Notes: generated from the sequence alone by a model not told the origin. Shown: positions 33,241-45,660, counted from the first letter of the stretch. The stretch: DNA of 64,000 nucleotides from Dasypus novemcinctus (GCF_030445035.2 NC_080682.1:31602770-31666769), one strand, 5' to 3'. Translations and numbers: made by a program.

Positions 33241-35421
33241 TTCAGCCCAGCAGCAGCACATAGTCACCTGCATGCCCCAGACCACATGTTAACATGTAAC
33301 AGATCTTCCACAGGGAAACAATGTGCAGAAGGTATTGTAAATTGTACTCTTCTGAAGATGATACACTCCCATTCTAGACAACATCATTAGAATCTTTCTG
33401 TTTCATATAACTCTAACAGAATCTCTACTCTCATACCCTATGGAATGCCTTTGACTTGAAACCTTATATTGCCCCTCTTTTTCCCCCTTTTTGCAAATTG
33501 CTACTTTCATTCTCTGAAATGCCACATTGGGAGACTGTCTTCTATTTGTAAGTCCCAATAAAGTTCATGTCTGATCCAGTGCCAAGTGTGTTTTATGGTC
33601 TTGCTGTTGCACTGACCTGTGTATCCAGGAACTAGGTTGGAATAAATGGCAAGCCAGTCAGGAGGTCTTAGGACCACTGGAAGTGACAAGTATTAGCTCC
33701 AGAAAGAGAAAATCTGTGGGGAAAATCCTTGGGGAATCCCAATTGGGGAGGGGTGGCTACCCTTACGGACTATTGGGGATTGAATTTATGGGGATGCCCT
33801 AAGAACTCTAGCAGTTATACTGGCTGTGCTACAGTGGGTCACAGAACAGTTGCCCTTAAAAAGGAGACTGCCAAACAGCAGCAGCTATAACATGGCCCTT
33901 GTTAGGAGCCTTGCAAATGGCTGCTGAGGGTGAACAAGTGGTAACATCTCCCTAAACTGCCTAGAAGATGAATTAAAGCTAGAAATAGAAATGCATTTGG
34001 TACAGGCAGAAATGAAAGATTGTCTAACCAATCTACTTTACAAAGTTGATAGCCAGTTAGAAACCCTAGCCTGTAAATATGTTCAGGCTAAGGGCAGCAG
34101 GTTGCCCTGAGCTCAGTTCTGAAGAATATTGATCATTCCAGGATGAGACTCTAAAATACGGAACTCTATGGACTCCTCCACAGATGAGGAGGAAGAAGAA
34201 GAATGAGAAGTAGAAGAGGAGGAAGAACACTCATGCTTGTGCCGCTTAATACAATATAAGTGGAAGTCCTAACAAGATCAGCACCCGGGATCCAGCATCT
34301 CAGACCATCAGAACAGAAGTTACATGTAACTATGAGGGACAATACTGCGGCTGAGTTCGGAGACTTGGGGTAAATTTGCAGGCAGTAATCTAGAGAGACC
34401 TTGCTTAACTGGTCTCTGAGCTTATGGGACACTGAAGCAGAAGGAGTTGTAATATTTGGGGGTGGAAATAAGTAAATTACAATCTTTGACCAGCCATCCT
34501 TCTTTACACCAGTCTTTATATACCACCTCTGGTGAAACAAGGACAGCATCATAATTAGTATGGTTGGTTGCTGGATGCAAAGCTGCCTGGCTTAATGAAG
34601 GAGATATACACCTTACCATCCAACATTGGAAATCTATGGAAGAGTTACAGGATGATTTGTGGAAGGTGGGAATAAAACATGTCTGTTATGCTGCCAAATT
34701 TGTAGGGCCTGATGCCAAATTCTTTTATTGGAAGAATGAAAGATATATTGCACACTGTCTCAATCATTATTATGGGACTTTGGTGTCAATTTTAAGTCCT
34801 CTCATAGGGTAAATTGTGTTGTGAGCTGTACAGGCTATAGTAGAATTAGGAGAATCAGAAAGGCTGCCAAAAAGGGGGCAGTAGTTCAGGTGGTTGGAAA
34901 AGTACCCCAAGGACATGAAGGACCTAATTGTTTGTTCTGTAAGCAAATGTGGGTAGACCTTACTGCTCCGGGTACTGAGCTAGAAACAATAAAGTGACAG
35001 CCCAATGAGATTGTAGTGAAGCTGTGAAACAAGCTTCAAAAAAGAATTTAAAAAATTAAAAATTAACAAATCACCCCTCAGAGTACTGGGGGAAAAGGAA
35101 AATAAAGAGTGAACTGCAGCTCCAAATCCAGGAACCTTTTAGAATCTTGGCAGGTACCCTCCCTCTACCCCAGGAGAAGGGTCAAGATCCCTGGGTAAGA
35201 ACAATACCAGAGACCCAGGGGATCGGAGGCCACATGTAGAATTAACCAATTATTGGTCCCTGCCAACCAACAAAAGGTGCTAGCCTTAGTAGATATGGGA
35301 GCTAAATGTACCTTAATTCATGGCAAAGTGTGGTGATTCCATGGGCCAGAACCTGTTTATGCTAAAAAATGAAATTTAGTTTTACAAACTGGAAATTAAT
35401 GTCCCAAAAAACATATTATAT
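33241..35421 (+). pseudogene. Degenerate endogenous retrovirus, LTR?-gag-pro fragment
   Basis: A possible 5' LTR ends near 33615 (AATAAA at 33557-33562, then GT-rich sequence). Further on is a gag-like region with many stops; an open stretch at 34564-34812 is its longest. A nucleocapsid-like segment near 34900-34960 keeps GHEGPNC and a CxxC but lacks the expected zinc-knuckle histidine. A protease block at about 35263-35330 reads VLALVDMGAKCTLIHG, with the catalytic D-T/S-G replaced by DMG. The sequence then stops abruptly at the minus-strand LTR at 35422. Inactive: stops, a changed protease active site and no pol. The class is uncertain. Confidence 0.65.
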
Positions 35422-35888
35422 TGTTGTAGCAAAGAGAAGTTGGGTGTATGCAGTATTAAAGGCCAGGACATAAGAAGCTGAAAAGGAAGATTTATTAACA
35501 GCCAGCCTTGCTCAGTAGACTCCTGTCCTAATAAAAAAACAGAACCTCAAATAAGATTTTTGAGTTCCTTTTATACAGAGGATGTAGGAGTGGGAAGTCA
35601 AATGGTGCTTATATGCAAAATGACTTTTTTTTTTTTGTTAGTTTCTTAGAGTTTCAAGTATTTTTTCTGAAGAAAAGAATGGTCTTGAATTAACACATAT
35701 CCTCTAGGTAAACTTGAATTAACACATACCCCACACATTCCAGGTAAGCTTGAATTACCACACATAGTTTGCATCCTCCCTGAATATCCAATACCCATAG
35801 AGCTTATACCTCTCAATTGGCTTTCTGGGAACTAGGCATACTTGGATATAGAATAAATTTGGTTTTATGCAGAGGCCATATTACTTCC
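35422..35888 (-). repeat. 3' LTR of a minus-strand endogenous retrovirus (ERV1-like)
   Basis: Plus strand begins TGTTGTAGCAAAG and the LTR runs to about 35888, where a minus-strand purine tract AAAGGGGGGAAGT (PPT) lies just outside. On the minus strand it has TGTATAAAAGG, then AATAAATC, and ends GCTACAACA, like the 9296 and 18450 LTR family. An env fragment lies just upstream in its own orientation, so this is a 3' LTR, not a solo LTR. Confidence 0.75.
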
Positions 35889-36690
35889 CCCCTTTGATGC
35901 CTGCTTAAGGTTATTAAGTTTGGTATTACTATTTTCAGAGTCTCTCTAGACTGACTGATATGTATATAGAGTCATGAGATGGGGAGCTATCTGCATTTTA
36001 CTACACCATTTATTAAGGCACATATTCTGTTTACAATGAAAGGGAGGCGGCAAGGAAGTATGGCGCATCCTCTTATGAGGAAGGCAATTATTCCCACTAG
36101 AAGCTTGAAATTGTCTGTTTTTGACTGCCAGTTTCCAAAGGGATTACTTAAATTCCAGCCATTCAAGGTCTACACTGGAACATGAGCGATTTTTACCATT
36201 TTGCTTGTAATTTCATCGACAGCCTTTCCAGTGCTGTCTAGTTCAAGGCAGCAATTAGAGAGATTGAATTTTCTGCAAACTCCCCCTTCAGCTACCAGGA
36301 GATAGTCTAGAGCAAGACAGTTTTGATAGATAGTGTTTCTGAATTTAGTTTGTTGTTGGGCTAGTAAGTTTAGAGCATGGGTGGTTTCATAGTTATTATT
36401 CTACTATGGCTTGTAAGTGAATGATTCGGTTTAGCATATAGATAGGAGTTCAATAACCTCACATGCCATCTTCTGCCCAAGTTGCTGGCTCATAGTACTG
36501 GATTATACACTCAGGGGGCCATTCTTCACCTCCTCAGATAATGACAGCCCTTTTTTCTCTTATGTTTTGAAACACTGGCTGGCTTAGCTCTTTTTCTTCT
36601 GCTAAGGGAATGAGGAAGAAGGAGGATTTTATTGTACCAAGCATAAAACTACCACACCAGTTTTGGAGAAGTTCTCAGAATGCAAATTTC
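35889..36690 (-). pseudogene. Retroviral env fragment (SU/TM junction and TM), inactivated
   Basis: The minus strand encodes a degraded transmembrane envelope subunit. A furin-like REKR site is at about 36543-36572. It is followed by a fusion/heptad region with several stops and a frameshift, then [12 protein letters not shown] and a CX7CC cysteine motif (36248-36277) in the position of the immunosuppressive domain, and finally a membrane-proximal part with a stop near 36182. The 3' LTR follows. SU is absent: the fragment is cut on its upstream side near 36690, where L1 copy 2 begins. It cannot encode a working envelope. The exact family was not identified. Confidence 0.72.
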
Positions 36691-36699
36691 CACAAATCC

Positions 36700-36744
36700 A
36701 GGTGAATTCTTCACAGGTGAATTCTTCACAGGTGAATTCTACAA
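36700..36744 (+). repeat. Tandem 15-bp repeat at the 5' junction of L1 copy 2
   Basis: The 15-bp unit TTCACAGGTGAATTC occurs twice in tandem, preceded by a partial copy (AGGTGAATTC), directly before L1 sequence that continues TACAAAACATTCC. L1 copy 1 has the unit once (1097-1113). The repeat therefore formed at or after integration, at the truncation point. Confidence 0.85.
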
Positions 36745-39116
36745 AACATTCCGGAAAGAACTAACACCAATCCTGTTGAAACTATTCCAAAAAATCGAAA
36801 CAGAAGGAACACTGCCTAATTCATTCTATGATGCCAACATTACCCTAGTACCAAAGCCAAACAAAGACACCACAAGAAAGGAAAATTACAGACCAATTTC
36901 TCTAATGAACCTAGACGCAAAAATACTTAACAAAATACTTGCTAATCGTATTCAACAACACATTAAACGAATTATACACCATGACCAAGTGGGATTTATT
37001 CCAGGTATGCAAGGATGGTTCAACATAAGAAAATCAATCAATGTAATACACCATATAAACAGATTGAGAGAAAAAAACCACATGATTATATCTATAGATG
37101 CAGAAAAGGCATTTGACAAAATACAGCACCCCTTCCTGATAAAAACACTCCAAAAGATCGGAATACAAGGAAACTTTTTGAACATGATAAAGAGTATATA
37201 TGAAAAACCTAAAGCCAACATTGTTTACAATGGCGAAATCCTGAAATCCTTCCCTCTAAAATCAGGAACAAGACAAGGATGCCCATTGTCTCCGCTCCTA
37301 TTTAACATTGTCTTGGAAGTACTGGCTCGAGCACTGAGACAAGAACCAGATATAAAAGGCATTCAAATTGGAAGGGAAGAAGTCAAAATTTCATTATTTG
37401 CAGATGACATGATCCTATACATAGAAAACCCTGAGAGATCTACAACAAAGCTCCTAGAACTCATAAATGAGTTTAGCAAAGTCGCAGGTTATAAGATCAA
37501 TGCTCAAAAATCAGTAGCATTTCTATACACCAATAATGAGCAAGATCAGGAGGAAATCAAGAAACAAATACCATTCACAATAGTAAATAAAAAAATCAAA
37601 TACTTAGGAATAAATTTAACTAAAGAGGTAAAAAACTTATACATCGAGAACTATACAAGATTGTTCAAGGAAATCAAAGAAGACCTAAATAAATGGAAGA
37701 ATATTCCCTGTTCATGGATAGGAAGACTGAATATTATTAAGATGTCTATCCTACCAAAACTGATCTACACATTCAATGCAATCCCAAAAAATCAACACAG
37801 CCTTCTTTAAGGAACTAGAAAAACTAACTATGAAATTTATTTGGAATAAAAAGAGGCCCCGAATAGCCAAAGACATATTGAAAAAGAAAAACGAAATAGG
37901 AGGAATCACACTTCCTGACTTCAAAACATACTACAAAGCTACAGTAGTGAAAACAGCATGGTACTGGCATAAGGAGAGACACCCAGACCAATGGAATCGA
38001 ATTGAAAGTTCAGATATAGAACCTCATGTATATAGCCATATAATATTCGATAAAGCCACCAAACGCTTTCAACTGGGAGAGAATGGCCTATTCAACAAAT
38101 GGTGCCTGGAGAACTGGATAGCTATATGTAGAAGAATGAAAGAGGATTACCATCTCACACCTTATACAAAGATCAACTCAAGATGGATCAAAGACCTAAA
38201 TATAAGAGCCAAGACCATAAAGACCTTAGAAAGCAGTGTAGGGAAACATCTACAGGACCTTGTAATAGGAAATGGCTTCATGAATATCACACCAAAAGCA
38301 CGAGCAGCAAAAGAACAAATAGATAAATGGGACTACCTCAAAATTAAAGCCTTCTGCACCTCAAAGGAGTTTGTCAAGAAAGTAAAAAGGGAAACCACAC
38401 AATGGGAGAAAATATTTGGCAACCATATATCTGATAAGAGACTTATAACTTGCATATATAAAGAACTCATATATCTCGAAAACAAAAAGATAAACAACCC
38501 ATTTAAAAAATGGGAAAAAGATTTAAACAGACACTTCTCCAAAGAAGAAATACAAATGGCTAAAAAGCACATGAAAAAATGCTCCAAATCCCTAGCTATC
38601 AGGGAAATGCAAATCAAAACTACAATGAGATACCATCTTACTCCCATAAGATTGGCAGCCATGAAAAAAACAGTAGAATACAAATGCTGGAGAGGATGTG
38701 AAGAAAGGGGAACACTCATCCATTGCTGGTGGGAATGCAGAAGGATCCAACCATTCTGGAGGACAGTTTAGCAGTTTCTCAAAAAATTATCCATAGATTT
38801 GCCATATGACCCAGCAATACCACTGCTGGGTATATACCCATCAGATCTGAAAACAAGGACACAAACCGATATATGTACACCAGTGTTCATAGCAGCATTG
38901 TTCACCATCGCCAAAAGTTGGAATCAATCCAAAAGTCCATCAACAGATGAGTGGATCAATAAAATGTGGTATATACACACAATGGAATACTACTCAGCTG
39001 TAAGAACCAATACACTACAATCGCACGTGATAACATGGATGAACCTTGAGAATCTTATGTTGAGTGAAGCAACCCAGGCATTGAAGGACAAATACTATAT
39101 GACCTCAATGATATGA
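36745..39116 (+). pseudogene. L1 ORF2 fragment, copy 2
   Basis: Open from the junction repeat to 37810. It contains [11 protein letters not shown] and a normal FADDMILY catalytic box (about 37396-37419). It has the same +1 frameshift in an A6 run as copy 1; the next frame continues from about 37785. TAG at 38769-38771 interrupts where copy 1 has TGG, and the remaining C-terminus reads on from 38772 to a natural-looking stop at 39116, longer than copy 1. It lacks the endonuclease and the N-terminal part of ORF2, so it cannot mobilise itself. Confidence 0.92.
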
Positions 39117-41739
39117 AATAAGTTAACTGCCTCAGAGAGCTAGAGTCTGGAAAAGTGGCTTACTGGAAATCGGGGGGTGGAGGAAGGATGTGAGTTAATG
39201 TCTGTAGGGGTGGAATCTGTGATGAGCTGGGGGTAAGTATGAGCACAAAGAAGGGACAAAATGGGGGCAAGGGGTTACCTTCGGGTGGGGTTTTCTGGGT
39301 TTGAGGGGGGCTGGGGATGGGAAGAGGGGTAATATGGTCCAAGAAATAGGTGGGAGGGAGGGGCAACATACAAACATGGAAGAGTGCCAGAAGTTCATTG
39401 AGAACTAAATGTTGAGTAAAACGTATCAAAGTATAAGTAGGAGGGTTACCTGGTTAGGACGCTCAGGGGGTATGGTCTGATGCGGGAGGACTCTGGAGGG
39501 AATAGCTGAAGGCTCATTTTGCCAAGGTGGGTTCTACCATTGGGTGGGGTGGACCCATATCCTGGGGAAGACTAATGCCGTCGAATAGAGAGAACTGTAT
39601 CTCTCGTGAGAAAGGACGGCTCCCAGGGCATTAGATTGGCAGGCGTTGTGGGCCCTAAGGGGAGGGGAAAATGGACGTGCAATGGATGGAACAAAGGTAA
39701 ATAAGGGGGCAAAAGAGGAGTTATGTGAGAGTACACGAGGATGAATATAAAACAGCTAATATTACACCAAAAACATATAGGGGACGACAGACTAATAATG
39801 AAAACCATAAGACAAAACATAGGATAACTAAAAAATTTAGAAAACTGTACAACCTAAAGTATGGACCACATAGTAAGCACAAATGTTACTTTGTTTGAAA
39901 ACTATAGTTTCGGAATCTGTACATCAGTTTCAGGAAATATGATATGAATAAGTTAAAAGATTATTGCTTTGGAAGGGAAAAGGTTTTATGGTGGATCTGG
40001 GGAAATACTGTATATTGTATATATGAATTTTGGTGATCTAAGACTCTTCTGAAGCTGACATTATGTTGGGATTCACTTTACGGGAAGTTTTGGATCACAG
40101 AGTGGTTCAAAAATGGCAGCGGAGGAATACTGATACGGGATGTTATTGACAGGATATATATGGTTGACAGGGAGTTATACAGGGCATATGCCCAGGGTAT
40201 ATGGTAATGTCTATATATACTCATAGTGGAAACAATTAAAAACAACAGCTGGGGGGGTACTGGGCTCCTGGCAGGGGGGTCACTGTTGTGGGCCCTGGGA
40301 GAGCAGCGGCAATCCTCCAGGTGCAACGGCAAGAACCAGGAAGGAAGGAGGGCCCAACAGTGGGCTCTTGATACTAATGGCTACACTTTTGAGCCTATGC
40401 ACCTGCAATAAGAACAAGGCCTAGAGTAGCATTGTGCCTGGGGGTTTCCTCCTGACAGCCTTCATGTTACTCAAATGTGGCCACTCTCACACCCAAACTC
40501 AGCGTGTAGATGTGATGCATTCCCCCCAGCGTGGGACACGACACCCGGGGATGAGCCTCCCTGGCACCGAGGGATCACTACCACATACCAGCTGAAGAAG
40601 CAACTAGAAAATGACCTTGAATTAAAGATTCAATGCGGAACAGCAGAATATACCTATCTACATATAATAACATGACTTCGGGAAGCGGTTTGACCTAATG
40701 TAAGGGGGAAATGGAAAGGAGAAATGAGATTATAAGGCTGTGAGTCTCTAAAAAAGAGTCTGGAGGTTGTCAGAAGGAATACCCCTATGTACAACTGAAC
40801 AGAGTCTAAGAGACAGATAAGGTAGATACAACCCCAGGTATTGGTTCTTTTGAGGGATAAAGAGACCCACGGGTTCTATGGTCATGGCAGAAGGGGTTCA
40901 CTGCCATGACAGATGGCCCTTCTTTGGAGCTGGTGTTTCTGCGTGATGGAAATGGACTCAGAGGGGATCTCTTTTCACAAGACTTGCATGCTACTTTATT
41001 GGAATCCTAGTTGGTGCTGGGTTTAAGATATATGTAGGGGATTTGAATCTCTGGACTGATAATATGACACCCAGGCCCAGAGCCTCAACAGACTTCAGCT
41101 CCTACACTTTGACTTATTGGACTTACTCCACTCAGCTAACATGGAGTTGAAGAAGGTCAACCACCACAACATGGAGCCTAGAGTGTCTACAACTAGAAGC
41201 GGGAAGAGTGCATCCAGTACCCATGTGGAATCTAAGCCCTCACTTGACATAGATGTGCAATGGACACAACCAATCCAATGTCCACAGAGAAAATGTGGAA
41301 TGGGTGTGGGAACGGTAGCCATGGGGGCTGCTGGGTGTGGGGAACGGGAGGAAGAGATGAGATGTGGAGGCGTTTTCAGGACGTGGAGTTGTCCTGGATA
41401 GTGCTTCATGGACAATTACGGGACACTGTAGATCCCCCCAGGGCCCACTGGATGGAACGTGAGAGAGTCTGGGCTATGATGTGGACCATTGACTATGGGG
41501 TGCAGTGATGCTCAGAGATGAACTTACCAGGTGCAATGGATGTATCACGATGATGGGAGAGAGTGTTGCTGTGGGGGGAGTGGGGGGCGGGGGCGGTGGG
41601 GTTGAATGGGACCTCATATATATTTTTTTAATGTAATTAAAAAATAATAATAATAATAAATAAATATTTAAAAAAAAAACAAAAAAAAAACCAAATAACC
41701 TATACTCTAGGTTTTAACTCCATGTGTTTATTCTTTGTA

Positions 41740-42000
41740 TTTAGTTCATATTAATAAGACCATGCAATATTTGTCCTTTTGTGTCTGGCTTACTTAGCTT
41801 AGTATAATGTCTTCAAGATTCATCCATGTTATCACATGGGTCTCAAATTAATTTCTTTTTACTGCAGCATAGTATTCCATTGCATGTATATACCACATTC
41901 TGTTTATCCATTCATTGGTGGATGGACAATTGGGTTGTTTCCATCTTTTGACTATTGTGAATAATGCTGCTATGAACATCGATGTGCAGATGCTTTGCTT
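41740..42000 (-). mobile_element. Old L1 ORF2 3' fragment, antisense
   Basis: TTCATCCATGTTATCACATG, GCATAGTATTCCATTGCATG, ATATACCACATTCTGTTTAT and AATAATGCTGCTATGAACAT are reverse complements of the ORF2 C-terminal coding seen at 38900-39100. It directly precedes a tRNA-derived SINE. Confidence 0.85.
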
Positions 42001-42004
42001 TTTA

Positions 42005-42105
42005 TTTTTTTTATTTTAAGGAGGTACCAGGAATTGAACCCAGGACCTCATATATGGGAAGCAGACACTCAACCACTTGAACTATATCATTTCCTGGTGT
42101 AAAAG
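42005..42105 (-). mobile_element. tRNA-Ala-like SINE fragment, minus strand
   Basis: The reverse complement has GTGGTTGAGTGTCTGCTTCC, then GAGGTCCTGGGTTCAATTCC and a GGTACCTCC end. This is close to the tRNA-Ala D-arm, T-arm and acceptor pattern, but with substitutions and an A-rich extension. A relative at 51866-51956 lies at the equivalent edge of duplication unit 2. Confidence 0.75.
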
Positions 42106-44270
42106 TTACATGTTGGTGTTAGTAGTGTAATATAGGAAAAATATCTTGAAATACTCTTTGAGGGCATCTACTAAACCTGACAAAATTTAGTGCAAATATT
42201 TTACTTCTAGTAATTTATTTGCAATACTGTCAATTTGCATGAGCATAAACAAAGCATCACCAATTAGGAGTAATTAGAGATTTATACTTGGTCTGAGCAG
42301 GGAAAATGAGTTTCATGAGCAAATGTCACTTCAGCATACCTACTCTTCTTTATGACTAATTTCAAAGGGTGGAAAAGCAATATAATATCAAAGAGGGAAA
42401 AATAAATAGCCCTTGAACTTAAACTGAGACTATATACACCACTTCAGATTCAGACACCAAACACTTTTCTGAACAGTATTCTCTTTAATAACCCCTCATC
42501 AAGAAACATAAGCCCAACTGTGATATAAACAAACAGACATACTTAACATAAACACCCAAGCAAAATACATATATTTTTCTTTATTCGTATTCATACCCCA
42601 TATTCTTTGGATAAGTAGTACTTAAACCAAGTCAAACATAACTAAGAATAAGGAGCTAGCAAGAGCTACTATCCTTTGGAATAGAGGTAAAACATCAAAA
42701 GAGGAAATGTTGGCATTAAAGGTAAAGTTTGCTATATCTTTGGTTTATCTTGGATCTCACACTGGCTGTGGGGCAAGAGAAACTCAATCAGAAAAAGGCT
42801 GTGTAGAAGTAATACAATCATTCTTTTGAGAAATAACAAGAACCTGGCAACAGGAAGAAAAGTTTGGAGAAATGGGAGCCAAGGCACGGAGAGAGATTGG
42901 ATTATGTATTCTTGGGCTTAAATGCAGGGGACGGCATTAATTGGGAAATTAGTATTTCCTTGATGTAGAAAATAAATAACTAAAATGATATTATAAAAGG
43001 GTGATAGTCGGCTAGATTTCATTCCTTCCTTGATTTATACTTAGGGATATGTGTTAAAGAGTTTGTGTTTTTAGACATCACTAATTTAACTAGTAATGCG
43101 TAATTGTTAGTGCCATAGGAAATATTCACACAAGAAAGATTTTGCTCTCAAATAAAAGATAAACTTTACATTTGAATACTTGTTAGAATTTTTAAATGAA
43201 AGACACATGTTGTTACACCATGAGTTTATTAAATAAGAAGGTTTTATTTTTCTTTTTCAAATAATGAAATACAGACTAGTAATAAATGTTTCGTGATCTA
43301 AATCTTACTGTCAGATCTTTATACTTTGACATATTGTCTTATGATATTTTCCCAAAGAGTAGTTAAATCTGGCAGTAGTTTTGTTCCATTATTACTAACA
43401 TGACAGAATAATAATTTGTACAATTCTTTTCAACTAAAAGAGCCATATTTAAATTTATCTCCATCATTATTCATTCCTATCATTCATCTTTCTTTTGCAT
43501 TACCTCCAGAATGAGTGTAACTCTTATACTGTATGTACATGTTCTGAATCACTTTCTGTATTTTAATTACTTTCCTTTTCAAATAATCCTCTAATCTATG
43601 GCCTTCTCCCTTAATGTAAATGCTCAGTGTCCTAAGAGTAATTTTTTTAGGCATGGCATTTTATCAAATTTCTTGTGTTTTCTTCAGGAACTATTTTCCT
43701 GAAATCTCAACTACGGGATAGTTACAAGATTATTTGCTTTATCTACTGTATCACAATGAGTTTACTTGCATCTTTCTTTGTTATGAGAACACATTTTTTT
43801 TTTTGCTTATTTTGTTTTCATATTAATGTGAAATATCTTTGTTTCTGGAACCAATTACTACCCATTTTCTTATTAATTTTAGGTAGGTAGGGGTCAGACA
43901 ATGCTTGCATTATATTATTCAGTTACTTAAATTTATGGGAAATAATTTTCAGTTCTGGTCAACAGGTAGAACAGTAATTGTGTAATCAGCATTTTAAATT
44001 GTTGATTTTCAATCTATCTTCCTAGCTATTTTTTATGGGGATTCAAGAGTGTTGACATCCAAGAACACTGTAAGATGGATCATATCTGGTTCCTTATTGT
44101 TCAAGTCTGAATGCCTCTAAAAGATGTTTGGATAAATATCAAATATAAAAATTTAAATTTTTGCATAGACTATAGATTTAACTTCCCCATTACAAGAGAC
44201 TGTAGCAGCATGTCACCATGTAGTCTTTCTAGCAACATGAACTTTTAAATAAAAAGTGCAGTAAATTTTG

Positions 44271-44437
44271 CAGTGGTGCTCAGAGATGTATTCACCAAAT
44301 GCAATGAATGTCTCATGATGGTTAAGGAGGTTGTTATAATGGGGAGAGGAGTGGGAAGAGGGGGGTGGGGGGTATATGGGGACCTCATATTTTTTTACTG
44401 TAACGTTAAAAAAATAAAGACAAAATTAAAAAAAAAT
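44271..44437 (+). mobile_element. L1 3'-end fragment inserted in unit 1
   Basis: About 165 bp matching the last bases of the L1 3' UTR: CAGTGGTGCTCAGAG, ATTCACCAAATGCAATGAAT, GGGGTGGGGGGTATATGGGG, CCTCATATTTTTTTAC and an A-rich tail. The orthologous position in unit 2 (about 54115) lacks it and reads straight through TTTTCCCTAAAATTCATTCC. Thus it inserted in unit 1 after the duplication. Confidence 0.85.
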
Positions 44438-44677
44438 TCATTCCTCTATATAACATTGCCTTAACTGCTTTGACCTAGCTGATTTCTTTGCAGCTACCCT
44501 ATCAATTTCATCTCAAAACCTAACAAAATTATGTTTGCAAATCACTTTTGTATACTTGAATTAGTATTTGGTTCATGATTACATGGCCTCTAAGTCTTAG
44601 TAACCTCATCCATTGTATCATGATAGTAATAGAATAATTAATCTCTGTGGTAGTTTCTTTTTTTTTTTTATTCCACA

Positions 44678-45613
44678 TTAATTGTGTGCTTCCTTTGAAA
44701 ATATCATTTGACACCAAACCTTTCTCATGGCATTTTTCATCTCTGTATTTCTGAGAGTATAGATTAGAGGATTGAACATAGGTGCAATGATGGTGTAAAA
44801 TAGTGCAAATATTTTATCCTCAGGGTAAGTGTTAGGTGGTCTAAGGTAAGCAAATATTGAAGGCCCAAAAAATAAGACAACCACTGAGATATGAGACCCA
44901 CAGGTAGAAAGGGCTTTGCGAATTCCCTCAGCTGAATGATTTCTTAAAGTGAATAATATAATGACATAAGAAACAAATAGGACAACAAAGGTTACCAAGG
45001 TGACCATACCTGAATTGGCAACCACGAGGACACCTGTGATGTACGTATCAGTACAGGCAACTTTTAGCAGTGGGAATATATCACAGAAGTAGTGATCAAT
45101 TACATTTGGGCCACAAAAGGGCAACTGAATTATGATAGACAATTGAGGAAATGAATGGACTGCCCCGCCTACCCATGCAGCAAACACTAGAAGATTGCGT
45201 CTTGCCCTGTTCATGATAATCATGTAGTGCAGGGGTTTGCAGATCGCAACATAGCGGTCAAAGGCCATAGCAGTAAGAATGAAAACCTCAATACTTCCAA
45301 AGAAGTGTATGATAAAGACCTGCAACATGCAGTTTCCGTAGGAAATGGTTTTTGTCCCCACTAATAAATCACCAATCAGTTTTGGTGTAACACTGGAGGT
45401 ATAGCAGATGTCCATACAGGATAAATGGCTGAGGAAATAGTACATGGGTTGGTTAAAAAGGGAGCTGCATTGAATGGAGACAAGGATCAGGAAGTTTCCT
45501 ACTAAGATGGAAACGTAACAGACTAAGAAGAGCACAAAGCAAAATATTTGTATGTCCTGGTCATAAGAAAGTCCCAAAAGAATGAATTCTGAGATGTTCC
45601 TGTGACTTTCCAT
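44678..45613 (-). CDS. Olfactory receptor, OR4P-like, 311 aa
   Basis: Seven-transmembrane class A receptor of olfactory neurons, expected to bind odorants and signal through Golf. Single open frame of 311 residues, the normal length. The Met at 45613 gives a short N-terminus with an N-glycosylation site (N6). GN in TM1 at residues 39-40; NQPMYYFL, the family PMYFFL motif, at 54-61; [10 protein letters not shown] at 116-125 with DRY intact; extracellular-loop cysteines near 95, 167, 177 and 187; KALSTCGSH in TM6 at 233-241; [12 protein letters not shown] in TM7 at 278-289. The C-terminal [11 protein letters not shown] and the [16 protein letters not shown] block are typical of the OR4P subfamily. 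Coding exon without introns; a conserved acceptor site lies 31 bases upstream. The sister copy in unit 2 is dead. Exact orthology was not tested. Confidence 0.94.
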   Translation of the reverse strand: MESHRNISEFILLGLSYDQDIQIFCFVLFLVCYVSILVGNFLILVSIQCSSLFNQPMYYFLSHLSCMDICYTSSVTPKLIGDLLVGTKTISYGNCMLQVFIIHFFGSIEVFILTAMAFDRYVAICKPLHYMIIMNRARRNLLVFAAWVGGAVHSFPQLSIIIQLPFCGPNVIDHYFCDIFPLLKVACTDTYITGVLVVANSGMVTLVTFVVLFVSYVIILFTLRNHSAEGIRKALSTCGSHISVVVLFFGPSIFAYLRPPNTYPEDKIFALFYTIIAPMFNPLIYTLRNTEMKNAMRKVWCQMIFSKEAHN

Positions 45614-45660
45614 GTATTTCAGTTTGGTATGTATTGATCAGTGTCTGAAAAGATAAAAAA
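45614..45660 (-). promoter_or_regulatory. 5' UTR splice acceptor upstream of the OR gene
   Basis: On the minus strand a pyrimidine tract and AG, TTTTTTATCTTTTCAG, end at about 45645, leaving 31 nt of 5' UTR before the ATG. OR genes usually have a non-coding upstream exon spliced just before the coding exon. The same acceptor is kept upstream of the pseudogene in unit 2 (near 55320). The upstream exon and promoter were not identified. Confidence 0.65.

Larger units (their letters stand above)
36700..41690 (+). mobile_element. LINE-1 element copy 2, 5' truncated
   Basis: Sense L1 of the same family as copy 1, truncated within ORF2 at the point matching copy-1 base 1097. It retains reverse transcriptase, the C-terminal domain, the long G-rich 3' UTR (39117 to about 41640) and a (TAA)/A tail to about 41690. 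It differs from copy 1 by scattered substitutions and small indels, while the flanks are unrelated, so this is an independent insertion. A clear TSD was not found: the left flank is env sequence and the right flank an old L1. Confidence 0.93.

Noticed and set aside
1..41690. Segmental duplication joining L1 copy 1 and copy 2 regions
   Set aside because: Similarity ends exactly at the L1 boundaries (5' truncation at 36700 and the A-rich tails), so these are two insertions and not a duplicated segment.
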